NCBI GenBank assembly: GCA_035631315.1
Contig: DASQIZ010000085.1
Coordinates: 29,680-93,679 of the forward strand
Direction: 5' to 3'
Length of the DNA stretch: 64,000 nucleotides
Source of the DNA: 40CM-2-70-7 sp035631315
GTDB taxonomy: Bacteria; Gemmatimonadota; Gemmatimonadetes; Gemmatimonadales; GWC2-71-9
This document shows, in pieces, positions 50,285-59,643 of the stretch. A program made the position numbers and the translations under genes. Position 1 is the stretch's first letter, and the number at the start of each line of letters is the position of its first letter. Under the pieces are notes generated by a model. It worked only from the letters and a program-made list of their open reading frames with translations, searched no databases and was not told the origin of the DNA.

Positions 50285-51334
50285 ATGAAGGTCACGCGCG
50301 ACCACACGAAATACGAGCGGCCAGGTCCCACGAACCCCCCCAGCAGGGTTTCCCGGGGGGACCGTCCTTCCGAGCCGCCGGCGGAGCCTGTCCGCAACCC
50401 CGGCGTCCCCCTCGACCTGGAGCTGATCAGTTCGATCAGGGTGAACCGGAGCGCCGTGGAACGCCGGGCGGCCACCCTCCCGAAGCGCCGGACCGTAAAG
50501 AAGGAATGGCAGGCGGCTTGGCTCCTCCGGGCCATCACCTGCATCGATCTGACGACGCTCTCGGGAGACGACACGGCGGGCAACGTCGCCCGCCTGTCCG
50601 CCAAGGCCCGCGAACCGGTCCGTCGTGACCTCCTCGACGCTCTGGGCGCTGCCGACCTGCCGATTCAGGTCGGTGCGGTATGCGTCTATCACGCTCTGGT
50701 GCCGGCGGCGGTCCGGGCGCTGATCGGCTCCGGCATACCCGTCGCCGCGGTTTCGACCGGCTTCCCGGCCGGACTTTCCCCCATCGAGCAGCGGGTCCAG
50801 GAAGTGAAGGCGTCAGTCGAGGCTGGGGCCAAAGAGATCGACGTGGTGATCACCCGGGGGCACGTGCTGACCGGCGCCTGGGAACGGCTCTACGACGAGG
50901 TATGGCGCTTCCGTGAAGCCTGCGGCGCGGCGCACATGAAAGTCATTCTCGGCACGGGCGAGCTGGCAACCCTCACCAACGTCGCGCGCGCCTCGCGGGT
51001 GGCACTGGCGGCTGGGGCGGACTTCATCAAGACGTCCACCGGCAAGGAACCCATCAACGCGACGCTCCCGGTGGGGCTCGTGATGGTCCGGCAGATCCGC
51101 GACTACCTGGAACAGACCGGCCATGCCGTCGGCTTCAAGCCCGCCGGCGGCATTCGCACCGCGAAGAATGCGCTGGAGTGGCTCATGCTGATGAAGGAGG
51201 AGCTGGGCGAGCGCTGGATGCGCTCCGACCGCTTCCGCCTCGGGGCGAGCGCTCTGCTGACCGACATCGAGCGCCAGCTCGAGCATTTCGTCACCGGCCG
51301 GTACTCGGCTGCCCACCGCCATCCAATGGTCTGA
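50285..51334 (+). CDS. deoC: Deoxyribose-phosphate aldolase
   Basis: A 349-residue class I aldolase that splits 2-deoxyribose-5-phosphate into acetaldehyde and glyceraldehyde-3-phosphate. The Schiff-base Lys is in FIKTSTGKEP (Lys249); AVSTGFPAGLSPIEQRVQEV and GFKPAGGIRT are other conserved parts. It has a long N-terminal extension (about 80 residues), as in the larger, human-type DeoC group. It is followed 1 base later by an ALDH16-type aldehyde dehydrogenase. Confidence 0.95.
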   Translation: MKVTRDHTKYERPGPTNPPSRVSRGDRPSEPPAEPVRNPGVPLDLELISSIRVNRSAVERRAATLPKRRTVKKEWQAAWLLRAITCIDLTTLSGDDTAGNVARLSAKAREPVRRDLLDALGAADLPIQVGAVCVYHALVPAAVRALIGSGIPVAAVSTGFPAGLSPIEQRVQEVKASVEAGAKEIDVVITRGHVLTGAWERLYDEVWRFREACGAAHMKVILGTGELATLTNVARASRVALAAGADFIKTSTGKEPINATLPVGLVMVRQIRDYLEQTGHAVGFKPAGGIRTAKNALEWLMLMKEELGERWMRSDRFRLGASALLTDIERQLEHFVTGRYSAAHRHPMV

Positions 51335-51335
51335 C

Positions 51336-53732
51336 GTGACCACGGTTGCCAAGATCTTCGAAACAATGGAGTGGGGACCCGCGCCCGAGGCGCGGGGGCC
51401 TGCGCTCGACTGGATCAAGGCCCACGGCGGACGGTTCGGTCTTTACGTGGGAGGCCAATGGGTCACGCCTGAGGCCGGCGACGGGTTCGACACCATCAAT
51501 CCGGCCACACGCGACGTGCTCGCGCGCGTGTCGCAGGCCGGCACCGACGACGTCGATGCCGCGGTGAAGGCGGCGCGGGATGCACTACCGGCGTGGGCGG
51601 CGCTCTCCGGTCACGCCCGTGCCAGGCACCTCTACGCCCTGGCGCGCGCCGTGCAGAAGCATTCCCGGCTGCTCGCCGTGCTCGAAAGCCTCGACAACGG
51701 CAAGTCGATCCGTGAGACGCGGGACCTCGACATCCCGCTGGTCGCCCGTCATTTCTATCATCACGCGGGTTGGGCCCAGCTTCGGGATACCGAATTCCCC
51801 GGGTATGGTCCCGTCGGCGTCGTCGGTCAGATCATCCCCTGGAACTTCCCGCTCTTGATGGTCGCGTGGAAGGTTGCCCCCGCATTGGCTGCGGGGAACA
51901 CGATCGTCCTGAAGCCTGCCGAGTTCACGCCGCTCACCGCACTCTGCTTCGCGGAGCTCGCGCACGATGCGGGATTGCCTCCCGGCGTTCTCAACATCAT
52001 CACCGGTGACGGCCGCACGGGAAAACTTCTCGTCGATCATCCTGACGTCGACAAGATCGCGTTCACCGGGTCGACCGACGTGGGTCGTCAGATCCGGAAG
52101 GCGACGGCGGGCTCGGGCAAGAAGTTGACCCTTGAGCTGGGTGGGAAAAGCCCGTTCATTGTCTTCGACGACGCCGACCTTGACAGCGTCGTAGAGGGTG
52201 TGGTCGACGCCATCTGGTTCAATCAGGGGCAGGTGTGTTGTGCCGGGTCGCGGCTACTGGTCCACGAGGGTGTAGCCGGGAAGCTCATTCCGAAATTGCG
52301 CGCGCGCATGGAAAAGCTGCGCGTCGGCGAGCCGCTCGACAAGGCGATCGACATGGGTGCCATCGTCGCGCCGGTCCAGCTCGAACGCATTCGCAAGCTC
52401 GTGGATCAGGGGGTGGCCGAAGGCGCGACGATGTGGCAGCCGACGTGGGCGTGTCCCACCGGGGGCTACTTCTATCCGCCCACGCTCTTCACCGACGTCG
52501 CGCCGGCGGCGAACATCGCCCAGGTCGAGATCTTCGGTCCGGTGCTGGTGTCGATGACCTTCCGAACCCCGGCCGAGGCCGTGGAGATCGCGAACAACAC
52601 GCCATATGGCCTGGCGGCGAGCGTTTGGACGGAGAACATCAATCTTGCGCTTGACATCGCGCCCAAGATCAAGGCGGGCGTCGTGTGGATCAATTCGACC
52701 AATCTTTTCGACGCGGCCGCGGGCTTCGGCGGCTACCGTGAGTCGGGGTTCGGTCGCGAGGGCGGCAAAGAGGGGATGTGGGAATACTTGAAGCGAGTGC
52801 GGAGTGCCGAAGGCGGAGTGCGAAGTGACGAACGAGCCGCCGCCGAAACCCCGCACTCCGCAGTCCGCACTCCACACTCCGATCTTCCCGCGATCGACCG
52901 CACCCCCAAGCTCTTCATCGGCGGCAAGCAGGTCCGCCCCGATCAGGGCTACAGCCGGAAGGTGCTCGGACCCTCGGGCGACGTGGTTGGAGAAGTCGGC
53001 GACGGCAACCGCAAGGATATCCGTGACGCGGTGGAAGCAGCACACAAGGCGTCAGGATGGGAGAAGGGCGCCGGGCATGCACGGGCACAGGTCCTCTACT
53101 ATATCGGCGAGAACCTGTCGGCTCGGGCTGATGAGTTCGCCAAGCGGATCGCGGCCCAGACGGGGGCGTCGGCAGATGCCGCGGCCGCCGAGGTCACGGC
53201 TTCCATTTCGCGGCTCTTCACGTACGCCGCCTGGGCTGACAAGTACGACGGCGCGGTCCACCAGGTACCGATCCGGGGTGTCACGCTCGCGATGAAGGAG
53301 CCCATCGGCGTGATCGGCGTCGCGGCGCCCGAGACCATGCCGCTGCTCGGGTTTGTCTCGCTGGTCGCACCGGCAGTCGCCACCGGGAACACCGTGATCG
53401 CGATCCCATCTCCCGCGCAACCGCTGTCGGCCACGGATTTCTACGGCGTGCTCGAGACGTCCGACCTCCCCGACGGCGTGATCAACATTGTGACCGGTGA
53501 TCGTGACGCCCTCACCAAAGTGCTGGCCGAGCATCTCGATGTGGACGCGGTGTGGTACTTCGGGCCGGCGTCGGGGGTGAAGGCGGTGGAGGAGGCGTCC
53601 GCGGGCAACATGAAGCGGACCTGGGCCACGGACCATGCGCGGGATTGGCTCGATCCGTCCTGGGGTGAGGGAGAGGAGTTTCTCCGCCACGCGACCCAAG
53701 TGAAGAACATCTGGATCCCTTACGGGGAATGA
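51336..53732 (+). CDS. Two-domain ALDH16-type aldehyde dehydrogenase
   Basis: A 798-residue protein with a complete aldehyde dehydrogenase domain (1-487): IIPWNFPLLM, ELGGKSPFIVF, and catalytic Cys301 in NQGQVCCAGSR. After a linker (about 488-522) follows a second, shortened ALDH domain (about 523-798) that has the cofactor-binding half but lacks the catalytic cysteine region. This layout is that of the ALDH16 family. In context it would oxidise the acetaldehyde released by DeoC. The linker is encoded by an inverted DNA repeat. GTG 51336 start. Confidence 0.9.
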   Translation: MTTVAKIFETMEWGPAPEARGPALDWIKAHGGRFGLYVGGQWVTPEAGDGFDTINPATRDVLARVSQAGTDDVDAAVKAARDALPAWAALSGHARARHLYALARAVQKHSRLLAVLESLDNGKSIRETRDLDIPLVARHFYHHAGWAQLRDTEFPGYGPVGVVGQIIPWNFPLLMVAWKVAPALAAGNTIVLKPAEFTPLTALCFAELAHDAGLPPGVLNIITGDGRTGKLLVDHPDVDKIAFTGSTDVGRQIRKATAGSGKKLTLELGGKSPFIVFDDADLDSVVEGVVDAIWFNQGQVCCAGSRLLVHEGVAGKLIPKLRARMEKLRVGEPLDKAIDMGAIVAPVQLERIRKLVDQGVAEGATMWQPTWACPTGGYFYPPTLFTDVAPAANIAQVEIFGPVLVSMTFRTPAEAVEIANNTPYGLAASVWTENINLALDIAPKIKAGVVWINSTNLFDAAAGFGGYRESGFGREGGKEGMWEYLKRVRSAEGGVRSDERAAAETPHSAVRTPHSDLPAIDRTPKLFIGGKQVRPDQGYSRKVLGPSGDVVGEVGDGNRKDIRDAVEAAHKASGWEKGAGHARAQVLYYIGENLSARADEFAKRIAAQTGASADAAAAEVTASISRLFTYAAWADKYDGAVHQVPIRGVTLAMKEPIGVIGVAAPETMPLLGFVSLVAPAVATGNTVIAIPSPAQPLSATDFYGVLETSDLPDGVINIVTGDRDALTKVLAEHLDVDAVWYFGPASGVKAVEEASAGNMKRTWATDHARDWLDPSWGEGEEFLRHATQVKNIWIPYGE
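52795..52880 (+). repeat. Imperfect inverted repeat inside the ALDH16 gene
   Basis: Two arms of about 31 bases, left 52795-52826 (GAGTGCGGAGTGCCGAAGGC onward) and right 52850-52880 (ends TCCACACTCC), are inverted copies built from GGAGTGC units and separated by about 23 bases. The reading frame continues through the repeat and makes the interdomain linker (residues about 487-516, including RVRSAEGGVRSDE). The composition and repeat units differ from ordinary coding sequence, suggesting a dispersed palindromic repeat that inserted in frame. Confidence 0.75.
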
Positions 53733-54343
53733 CGTCTCCCGTCGGCTCGACCGTCCCCATTGGGGTTTCGAATCGCCACCTGCATCTGTCTCCCACCGAC
53801 GTCACCCGGCTCCTGGGTGACGGGAAGTCCCTTACCGTCGACCGGATGATCACCCAGCCGGGGCAGTACGCCGCGAAGGAGCGGATGGATGTCGTAGGTC
53901 CCAAGGGCAAGCTCACCGGCATGCGCGTCGTCGGCCCGCCACGGGCCGCGACGCAGGTGGAGCTCGCACTGACCGACGCCCGCACCCTCGGCGTTGCTGC
54001 CCACCTCGCAAACTCGGGGAAGCTCTCGGGGTCTGTGGGGGGTGTTACGCTGGTGGGACCCGCGGGTTCAATCAGCCTGTCGAGTGGGGTGATCATCGCG
54101 GCTCGCCACCTCCATTGCGGTCCCGAGGATGCCAGGCGGCTCGGTGTGGCGGACGGAGACTGGATCGACGTCATGTGCGGAACGGGCAGCCGGCAGGTGG
54201 TTTTCGAGGGACTGCTGGTCCGCGCCGGTCCGGCCCATGCCACCGAGGTGCATCTCGACACCGATGAGGCCGCCGCCGCGGGAGTCACGACCGGGGACCA
54301 GGCGCGGATCGTGGCGTTCAGGACCGCGGGTACAGTGACATGA
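53729..54343 (+). CDS. pduL: PduL-type phosphate acyltransferase
   Basis: A 204-residue phosphotransacylase that interconverts acyl-CoA and acyl phosphate. The two zinc-binding motifs of PduL are visible: GVSNRHLHLS near residue 12 and IIAARHLHCGPEDARRLG near residue 121, along with QYAAKERMDVVGPKG. No N-terminal encapsulation peptide is present. ATG overlaps the dehydrogenase stop. With deoC and the aldehyde dehydrogenase it suggests a route from deoxyribose-phosphate to acetyl phosphate, though the CoA step is not seen. Confidence 0.9.
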   Translation: MTSPVGSTVPIGVSNRHLHLSPTDVTRLLGDGKSLTVDRMITQPGQYAAKERMDVVGPKGKLTGMRVVGPPRAATQVELALTDARTLGVAAHLANSGKLSGSVGGVTLVGPAGSISLSSGVIIAARHLHCGPEDARRLGVADGDWIDVMCGTGSRQVVFEGLLVRAGPAHATEVHLDTDEAAAAGVTTGDQARIVAFRTAGTVT

Positions 54344-54756
54344 TCACCGCGATCGAGCACCGGGTGAACTACTCGGAAACGGACCAGATGGGCCTGGTTT
54401 ACCACGCCAATTACGTCGTCTGGCTGGATATGGCGCGGACGGAACACCTGCGCGGCACCGGGGTGACGTACAAGGAAATGGAAGAGCAGGGGGTGTACCT
54501 GGCGGTGACCGACCTCCAGGTGCGCTACCGCCGCGCGGCGCGTTACGACGACCTGGTCCGGGTCCGCTGTTGGGTCCGGGAAGTGGCGTCGCGCCGGGTC
54601 ACCTTCGGATACGCGATCGAACGGGCCGCGAGCAATGAGCTGCTGGCCACAGCGCAAACGTCACTCATGGCCCTCGATCGGGGGCACTCGCCCACCCGCC
54701 TTCCGGAGCACGTGCGTGAGCTGCTGGCGCCGTCGTCGGACCCCGTTCGCCTCTAG
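54340..54756 (+). CDS. Acyl-CoA thioesterase (YbgC/4HBT family)
   Basis: A 138-residue hot-dog-fold thioesterase. HRVNYSETDQMGLVYHANYVVWLDMAR contains the catalytic Asp and the usual YHANY motif. YbgC-type enzymes hydrolyse short acyl-CoA esters and associate with the Tol-Pal system. The start overlaps the pduL stop. Confidence 0.9.
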   Translation: MITAIEHRVNYSETDQMGLVYHANYVVWLDMARTEHLRGTGVTYKEMEEQGVYLAVTDLQVRYRRAARYDDLVRVRCWVREVASRRVTFGYAIERAASNELLATAQTSLMALDRGHSPTRLPEHVRELLAPSSDPVRL

Positions 54757-56782
54757 CCGGCGTTCGCCGTGGCTCCTGGCCGCGGCTCTCCTCGTCGCGT
54801 TTCCCCTCACCGCCCAACAAGCCGCGCCCGTCGACGAAGCCGCCGTCGGAGAGCTGGCCCGGCTCCTGGCGGCGTCGGACAGCCGGACGTTCGACGAGGC
54901 GCTGCTGCGGGACGGGTTGCAGCAGACGGACCCGACGATCCGCCGTCAGGCGGCGCTCGCCGCCGGCCGGATCGGGGACACCGCGGCGGTGCCCATGCTC
55001 GTGCAGGCGCTTGCCGACACGGTGCAGGGCGTGCGCTCCGCCGTGGCGTTCGCCCTCGGCATGCTGAAGGACCCGCGGGCCCTTCAGCCCCTGCTCGATC
55101 TGATCCAGCGCACGCCTCCCGAGCAGGAAAACTTCGGAACCTTCGAGGCGGTGACCGCGATCGCGAAGATCGGCGGGGCACAGGGCGCGCGCGCGCTTCA
55201 GCTGATCATCGACGCGGGGCGTCCGGGCCAGACCGACCAGGCCGTGTCGCGCGCCCTGCTCGAATCCTGGCGCCTCGGCGATCAGGCACCCGTGCTGTCC
55301 CTCATCCGGTATACGCAGGACGCGAGCAACCTCGTGCGCTGGAACGCGATCTTCTCCCTGGGGCGTGTCGGAGATCCGCGGGGGGTTCCGAGTCTGCTGA
55401 CGGCCCTCAACGATCAGGACGCGACGGTGCGTGCGGTCGCCCTGCGCGGCATCACCGCCCGCGCCATCGATGCCGCTCACCAGTCGCATGCGCCGGTGAT
55501 CGCGGTCATTCGGGGACTGCTCAGCGACCGGGACGCCGGTGTCCGCATCAATGCGCTTCGGGCACTCGGGACGTTTCGCGATTCGACCCTGGCTGGTGCG
55601 CTCGCGCCGCTCGCGTCCGACGGGATCCTGGGGGTTGCAGTGGTCGCGGAGACGACGCTGGGCGTAAGCGGCGGCGCCCCGGCCGTCGTGGCGCTGCGCG
55701 CGCACCTGGTGTCCGCGAATTTCGCGGTGCGGCGGCAGGCCGCGATCGGGCTCGCGGAGGCGGACTCCGCGGGCGGCGTCGCGTTCGCCGACTCGCTGGC
55801 GACCAATACCGACTGGCACTGGCGCGGCGTCGCGGCCGAAGTGGATGGAGCGGCGCGGGATCGCGGCCGGCTCGAGCGTCTGCTGTCGGATCCTGATGGT
55901 CGCGTCGTCGCCTCGGCACTCAACGCGATGATGCGGTTTGTCCCGGATGGGGACTCTGCGTTCGCGATGCGAGCGCGCGGACTGCTGACCCATCCCGATC
56001 CCGCCGTTCGCAGTCTGGCAGCGGACATCCTCGGCAAGCGGCCCTCGGCGGCCGATGTAGATGCGCTGGTGGCGGCCTACCAGCGCGCGGCGGGCGATCC
56101 GTTCGACGACGCGCGGTTGTCCGCGGTGCGCGCCCTCTGTGCGATTGCCGCGACCGGTCCAGCGGGTCTGGGCGCCGTGACCGTCCGGTTCTTCCAGTCG
56201 GTGGCCCGTCCGACGGACTACCTCGCGTGGCGGATGGCGGCGGTGAGCTTCCCAGGACCGGTGCCCGCGTGGCAGACGGCACCGTCGATCGCCACCGGGA
56301 AGACGAGCGCCGACTACCGCGATGCCGCCAGACGGTACCTGTACCCTTCGCTCCACGGCAGCGCGAATCCGACCGTCACCATCGAGACCGACCGCGGGTC
56401 GATCACCGTCGAGCTGCTGCCCGCCGACGCGCCGCTCACGGTGGCCGCTTTTCTGGCGCTCGTGGACCGCCGGTACTTCGATGGCGATCACTGGCACCGG
56501 GTGGTACCGAACTTCGTGATTCAGGACGGGGACCCGCGGGATGACGGGTGGGGTGGTCCCGGGTTTTCCCTCCGGGACGAGATCTCGACCGCCCGTTTTC
56601 AAAAGGGCTCGGTGGGCATGGCCCTGTCCGGTCCCGACACCGGGGGAAGTCAGTACTTCATCACGTTGGGGCCGGAGCCGCGGTTGGATGGGACGTACCC
56701 GATCTTCGGGCGGGTGACGTCGGATCTGACCGTGCTCGACAACGTGACGCAGGGTGACCGCATCCGCAGCATCCATCGATGA
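54716..56782 (+). CDS. Secreted HEAT-repeat protein with C-terminal cyclophilin domain
   Basis: GTG 54716 gives a 688-residue protein with an Arg-rich n-region and signal peptide (PWLLAAALLVAFPLTAQ). About 11 HEAT-type repeats (residues 45-480, for example DPTIRRQAALAAGRIGDTAAVPMLVQAL) lead to a cyclophilin-type peptidyl-prolyl isomerase domain (about 550-685) with VTIETDRGSITVELLP, FDGDHWHRVVPNFVIQDGDP and GSQYFITLGPEPRLDG. The catalytic Arg is present as HRVVPNF. It would be a periplasmic foldase with a protein-binding solenoid. The start lies 41 bases inside the thioesterase gene. Confidence 0.9.
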   Translation: MSCWRRRRTPFASSRRSPWLLAAALLVAFPLTAQQAAPVDEAAVGELARLLAASDSRTFDEALLRDGLQQTDPTIRRQAALAAGRIGDTAAVPMLVQALADTVQGVRSAVAFALGMLKDPRALQPLLDLIQRTPPEQENFGTFEAVTAIAKIGGAQGARALQLIIDAGRPGQTDQAVSRALLESWRLGDQAPVLSLIRYTQDASNLVRWNAIFSLGRVGDPRGVPSLLTALNDQDATVRAVALRGITARAIDAAHQSHAPVIAVIRGLLSDRDAGVRINALRALGTFRDSTLAGALAPLASDGILGVAVVAETTLGVSGGAPAVVALRAHLVSANFAVRRQAAIGLAEADSAGGVAFADSLATNTDWHWRGVAAEVDGAARDRGRLERLLSDPDGRVVASALNAMMRFVPDGDSAFAMRARGLLTHPDPAVRSLAADILGKRPSAADVDALVAAYQRAAGDPFDDARLSAVRALCAIAATGPAGLGAVTVRFFQSVARPTDYLAWRMAAVSFPGPVPAWQTAPSIATGKTSADYRDAARRYLYPSLHGSANPTVTIETDRGSITVELLPADAPLTVAAFLALVDRRYFDGDHWHRVVPNFVIQDGDPRDDGWGGPGFSLRDEISTARFQKGSVGMALSGPDTGGSQYFITLGPEPRLDGTYPIFGRVTSDLTVLDNVTQGDRIRSIHR

Positions 56783-59625
56783 GACGCCGGTGGCTCGCGG
56801 CATTGGCCGTGCTGATGATCCCGTCAGGCCTCTCGGCCCAGTACGGGTACTTCGGCGAGAACAAGGTGCAGTTCAAGGAGTTCGACTGGCGGGTGATGCA
56901 GGGCCCGCACGTGGACCTTCACTATTATCCCGCCGAAGAGGAGCTCGCGAAGGTCGCCCTGGCGTACGCCGAGGAGAGCTACACGGCGCTGTCGCGGCGG
57001 TTCAACCATGAAGTGCCGCACCGCGTTCCCCTCATCGTCTACGCGTCGCACACGGATTTCGAACAGACCAACATCCTGCCGTACGTGCCGCCCGAAGGAC
57101 TGCTCGGCGTGACCGATTTCGCCAAGGAGCGGGTGACGCTGCCGTTCACCGGCAGCTACTACGACTTCAAGCACACCATTCGCCACGAGCTGGTGCACGT
57201 GTTCCAGCTGAGTGTGGAAACCCAGACCTATCACCGGTATCCCCGCGAGCACCACGCCGCGCTTCCGCTGTGGTGGACGGAAGGTCTGGCGGAGTTCTTC
57301 TCGATCGGGACGGACAATCAGGGCGAGATGCTCCTGCGCGAGCTGACGGTCACCGGCCAGCTCCCGACCCTCGAGCAGCTCACGTTTGCCCAGGGGGGCG
57401 CCATCTACCCGCTCGGCGCCAAGATCCATGAGTTCCTGGCCGAGAAGTACGGGGAGTGGCGGATCCTCGAGGTCTACGATCAGACGTGGAAGTACGACAC
57501 GTTCGATCAGCTGATGGAAGCGGTGTACGGCGAGAAGCTCAGCCAGATCTCGGAAGAGTTCCGGTATTGGATGCGCCAGAAGTACTACCCGGCCGTGACG
57601 ACCTCGCAGCCACTGGCACTCGAAGCGAGAAAGGTCGGCGAGCTCGCCATCAAGCCGACGGTGGTATGGGATTCGGCGGATACGGCGAAGAGCCGGATTT
57701 TGTACTTCTCGCCGGCCGACGGGTACTCGGACATCTACGCGGCCCGGCTGGATGGAGAAGGGAAGCGGGCCGTGGTGAAAGGGGAGCGGACCCCCGAATT
57801 CGAGTCATTCCATTTCTTCGATTCCCGGCTCGACGTGTACCGCGGGCGCCTGCTCGCCTTCACGAGCAAGTATCTCGACCGCGACGCGCTGTTCGTCTGG
57901 GATCTCGAACGCGGGAAGAAAATCGGACGATTCCAGTTTCCAGGTCTCGTAGGCATGCTGTCGCCGTCCTGGACACCCGATGGCCGGAGCGTGGTGTTCT
58001 CGGGACTGGCCGATAACGGCTACTCGGATCTCTATCGCCTCTGGATCGCGGATGGCCGGCTCGAACGGCTGACGCACGACCGCTATCAGGATGTCGATCC
58101 GTCCGTGAGCCCGGACGGGAAGCGCGTGGTGTTTGCCTCGGACCGCACGTCCTTCGGCATCGACGGAGCGAAGAATCTGTTCACCCTGGATCTCGCGAGC
58201 GGGACGGTCAGCTATCTCACGTACGGTGACTGGAAGGATACGGGTCCCCGGTGGGACTGGAGCACGGGCCAGATCTGGTTCTCGAGTGACCGGGATGGAT
58301 CGTCGCAGATCTACGCCATCGACTCGAGCGGGGTGGGACGCCGGATGACGGACGTGCTGGGGGGCGCGTTCGATCCCCAGTATGTCCCCGCGGAGTCGAC
58401 GGTCGTGTTCGGCGGATTCTCGGATCTGTCGTTCGGCATCTACCGGACGCGCGTCAGCGCCGATACGACCGGTCCCGCCGTGAGTCTCGCGGCGAACCGG
58501 CAGCCGCCCGATTGGGCGTGGCCCGAGCTCAGCGCGGCGGTCACGTCCGCGGAGAGTCCCCAGCCCTACCGCCGCCGGTTCACGCTGGATTTTGCGGCTG
58601 GGGACGCGATCATCGTGCCGGGCCTCGGTGCCGCGCAGGGCGCCGACTTCCTCTTCTCGGATCTACTGGAGGATCATCTCGCGCTGCTCGAGCTCTCATC
58701 GTTTCAGGGGAATGGGCTCGGCAATTTCTTCGGCAACATCAACGGCACGCTGATGTATCTGAATCAGGCGCACCGGATCAACTGGGGCGTCGGCGTGTTC
58801 CGGCTCCGCGGCGAGTTCTTCGAAGGTGACTTGTCTACCGTCTACGACGAAACGTCCACCGGCATGCTGGGGCAGCTGCGGTATCCGTTCGACCGGTTCC
58901 GGCGGCTCGAACTGGAGTACCGCCTCGAGCACTCGGACCGCTTCGATTTCGGATCGGTCGACGTGCTCAACGGGGGGGACCCGACCACGCTGCACCGCGT
59001 GGGCTGGCTCTCGTCGAACTACCTGAGCTACGTGAAGGACAACACGCTGTGGCTCGACACGGGGCCGATCGACGGGGAGCGGTACGCGGTGACAGGTGGC
59101 GTCGTGAACGACGTCAGCCATGGCCGCTTCGATTCCTGGGTGGCTTTCGGGGATTACCGCCGGTACCTGCGGACGTCGCTGCGGTCCGGTTTCGCGTTCC
59201 GGGCGATGGCGTACTACGGCGGTGGGGAGCGTCCGCGGCGCACGAACATCGGAGGCTCGTGGGGCATCCGCGGGTACCCGTACTACGGGTACGTGGCCGG
59301 GACGCGTGCCTGGATGGCGAATCTCGAGTGGCGCTTCCCGATCACCGACTACCTGGACCTCGGATTCCCGTTCGGGCCTCTCCGCTTCCCGGGGGTGCAG
59401 GGGGCCTTCTTTGGTGACGTCGGCCGGGCCTGGACGCCGCTGACGGAAGGCCGCGGCACCCTGGGGGCTTCCGGCCTGGGCTTCCGGATGCCGGTCGGGC
59501 CGGGCTTCGTGCTCAGGCTGGATGTCGGCTGGCGGTTTGCCTACGGAGACGTTTCAGAATACTCCCTTCCGTTTAACTTTCAGGGGCGACACTTCGTCGA
59601 CTTCTTTTTCGGATATAACTACTGA
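56779..59625 (+). CDS. Outer-membrane zinc metalloprotease with TolB-like propeller and beta-barrel
   Basis: A 948-residue protein in three parts. The signal peptide (MRRRWLAALAVLMIPSGLSAQ) precedes a gluzincin-like domain (about 25-280) with HELVH (His136, Glu137, His140) and a third ligand Glu168 in TEGLAEFF. Residues about 290-610 form WD40/TolB-like repeats (FHFFDSRLDV, LSPSWTPDGRSVVFSG, VDPSVSPDGKRVVFASD, WFSSDRDGSSQIYAIDSSG). Residues about 640-948 are aromatic and alternating strands ending in ...HFVDFFFGYNY, a typical C-terminal beta signal for outer-membrane insertion. It could process surface proteins. ATG overlaps the previous stop. Confidence 0.88.
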   Translation: MRRRWLAALAVLMIPSGLSAQYGYFGENKVQFKEFDWRVMQGPHVDLHYYPAEEELAKVALAYAEESYTALSRRFNHEVPHRVPLIVYASHTDFEQTNILPYVPPEGLLGVTDFAKERVTLPFTGSYYDFKHTIRHELVHVFQLSVETQTYHRYPREHHAALPLWWTEGLAEFFSIGTDNQGEMLLRELTVTGQLPTLEQLTFAQGGAIYPLGAKIHEFLAEKYGEWRILEVYDQTWKYDTFDQLMEAVYGEKLSQISEEFRYWMRQKYYPAVTTSQPLALEARKVGELAIKPTVVWDSADTAKSRILYFSPADGYSDIYAARLDGEGKRAVVKGERTPEFESFHFFDSRLDVYRGRLLAFTSKYLDRDALFVWDLERGKKIGRFQFPGLVGMLSPSWTPDGRSVVFSGLADNGYSDLYRLWIADGRLERLTHDRYQDVDPSVSPDGKRVVFASDRTSFGIDGAKNLFTLDLASGTVSYLTYGDWKDTGPRWDWSTGQIWFSSDRDGSSQIYAIDSSGVGRRMTDVLGGAFDPQYVPAESTVVFGGFSDLSFGIYRTRVSADTTGPAVSLAANRQPPDWAWPELSAAVTSAESPQPYRRRFTLDFAAGDAIIVPGLGAAQGADFLFSDLLEDHLALLELSSFQGNGLGNFFGNINGTLMYLNQAHRINWGVGVFRLRGEFFEGDLSTVYDETSTGMLGQLRYPFDRFRRLELEYRLEHSDRFDFGSVDVLNGGDPTTLHRVGWLSSNYLSYVKDNTLWLDTGPIDGERYAVTGGVVNDVSHGRFDSWVAFGDYRRYLRTSLRSGFAFRAMAYYGGGERPRRTNIGGSWGIRGYPYYGYVAGTRAWMANLEWRFPITDYLDLGFPFGPLRFPGVQGAFFGDVGRAWTPLTEGRGTLGASGLGFRMPVGPGFVLRLDVGWRFAYGDVSEYSLPFNFQGRHFVDFFFGYNY

Positions 59626-59643
59626 GCGGGCAACGATTTCTGC

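Noticed and set aside
52795..52880. ALDH16 repeat as a terminator or as the border between two genes
   Set aside because: The reading frame is continuous through it and the two-domain length fits the ALDH16 family.
50285..54343. A bacterial microcompartment locus around deoC and pduL
   Set aside because: No shell (BMC domain) genes and no encapsulation peptides are present in the window.
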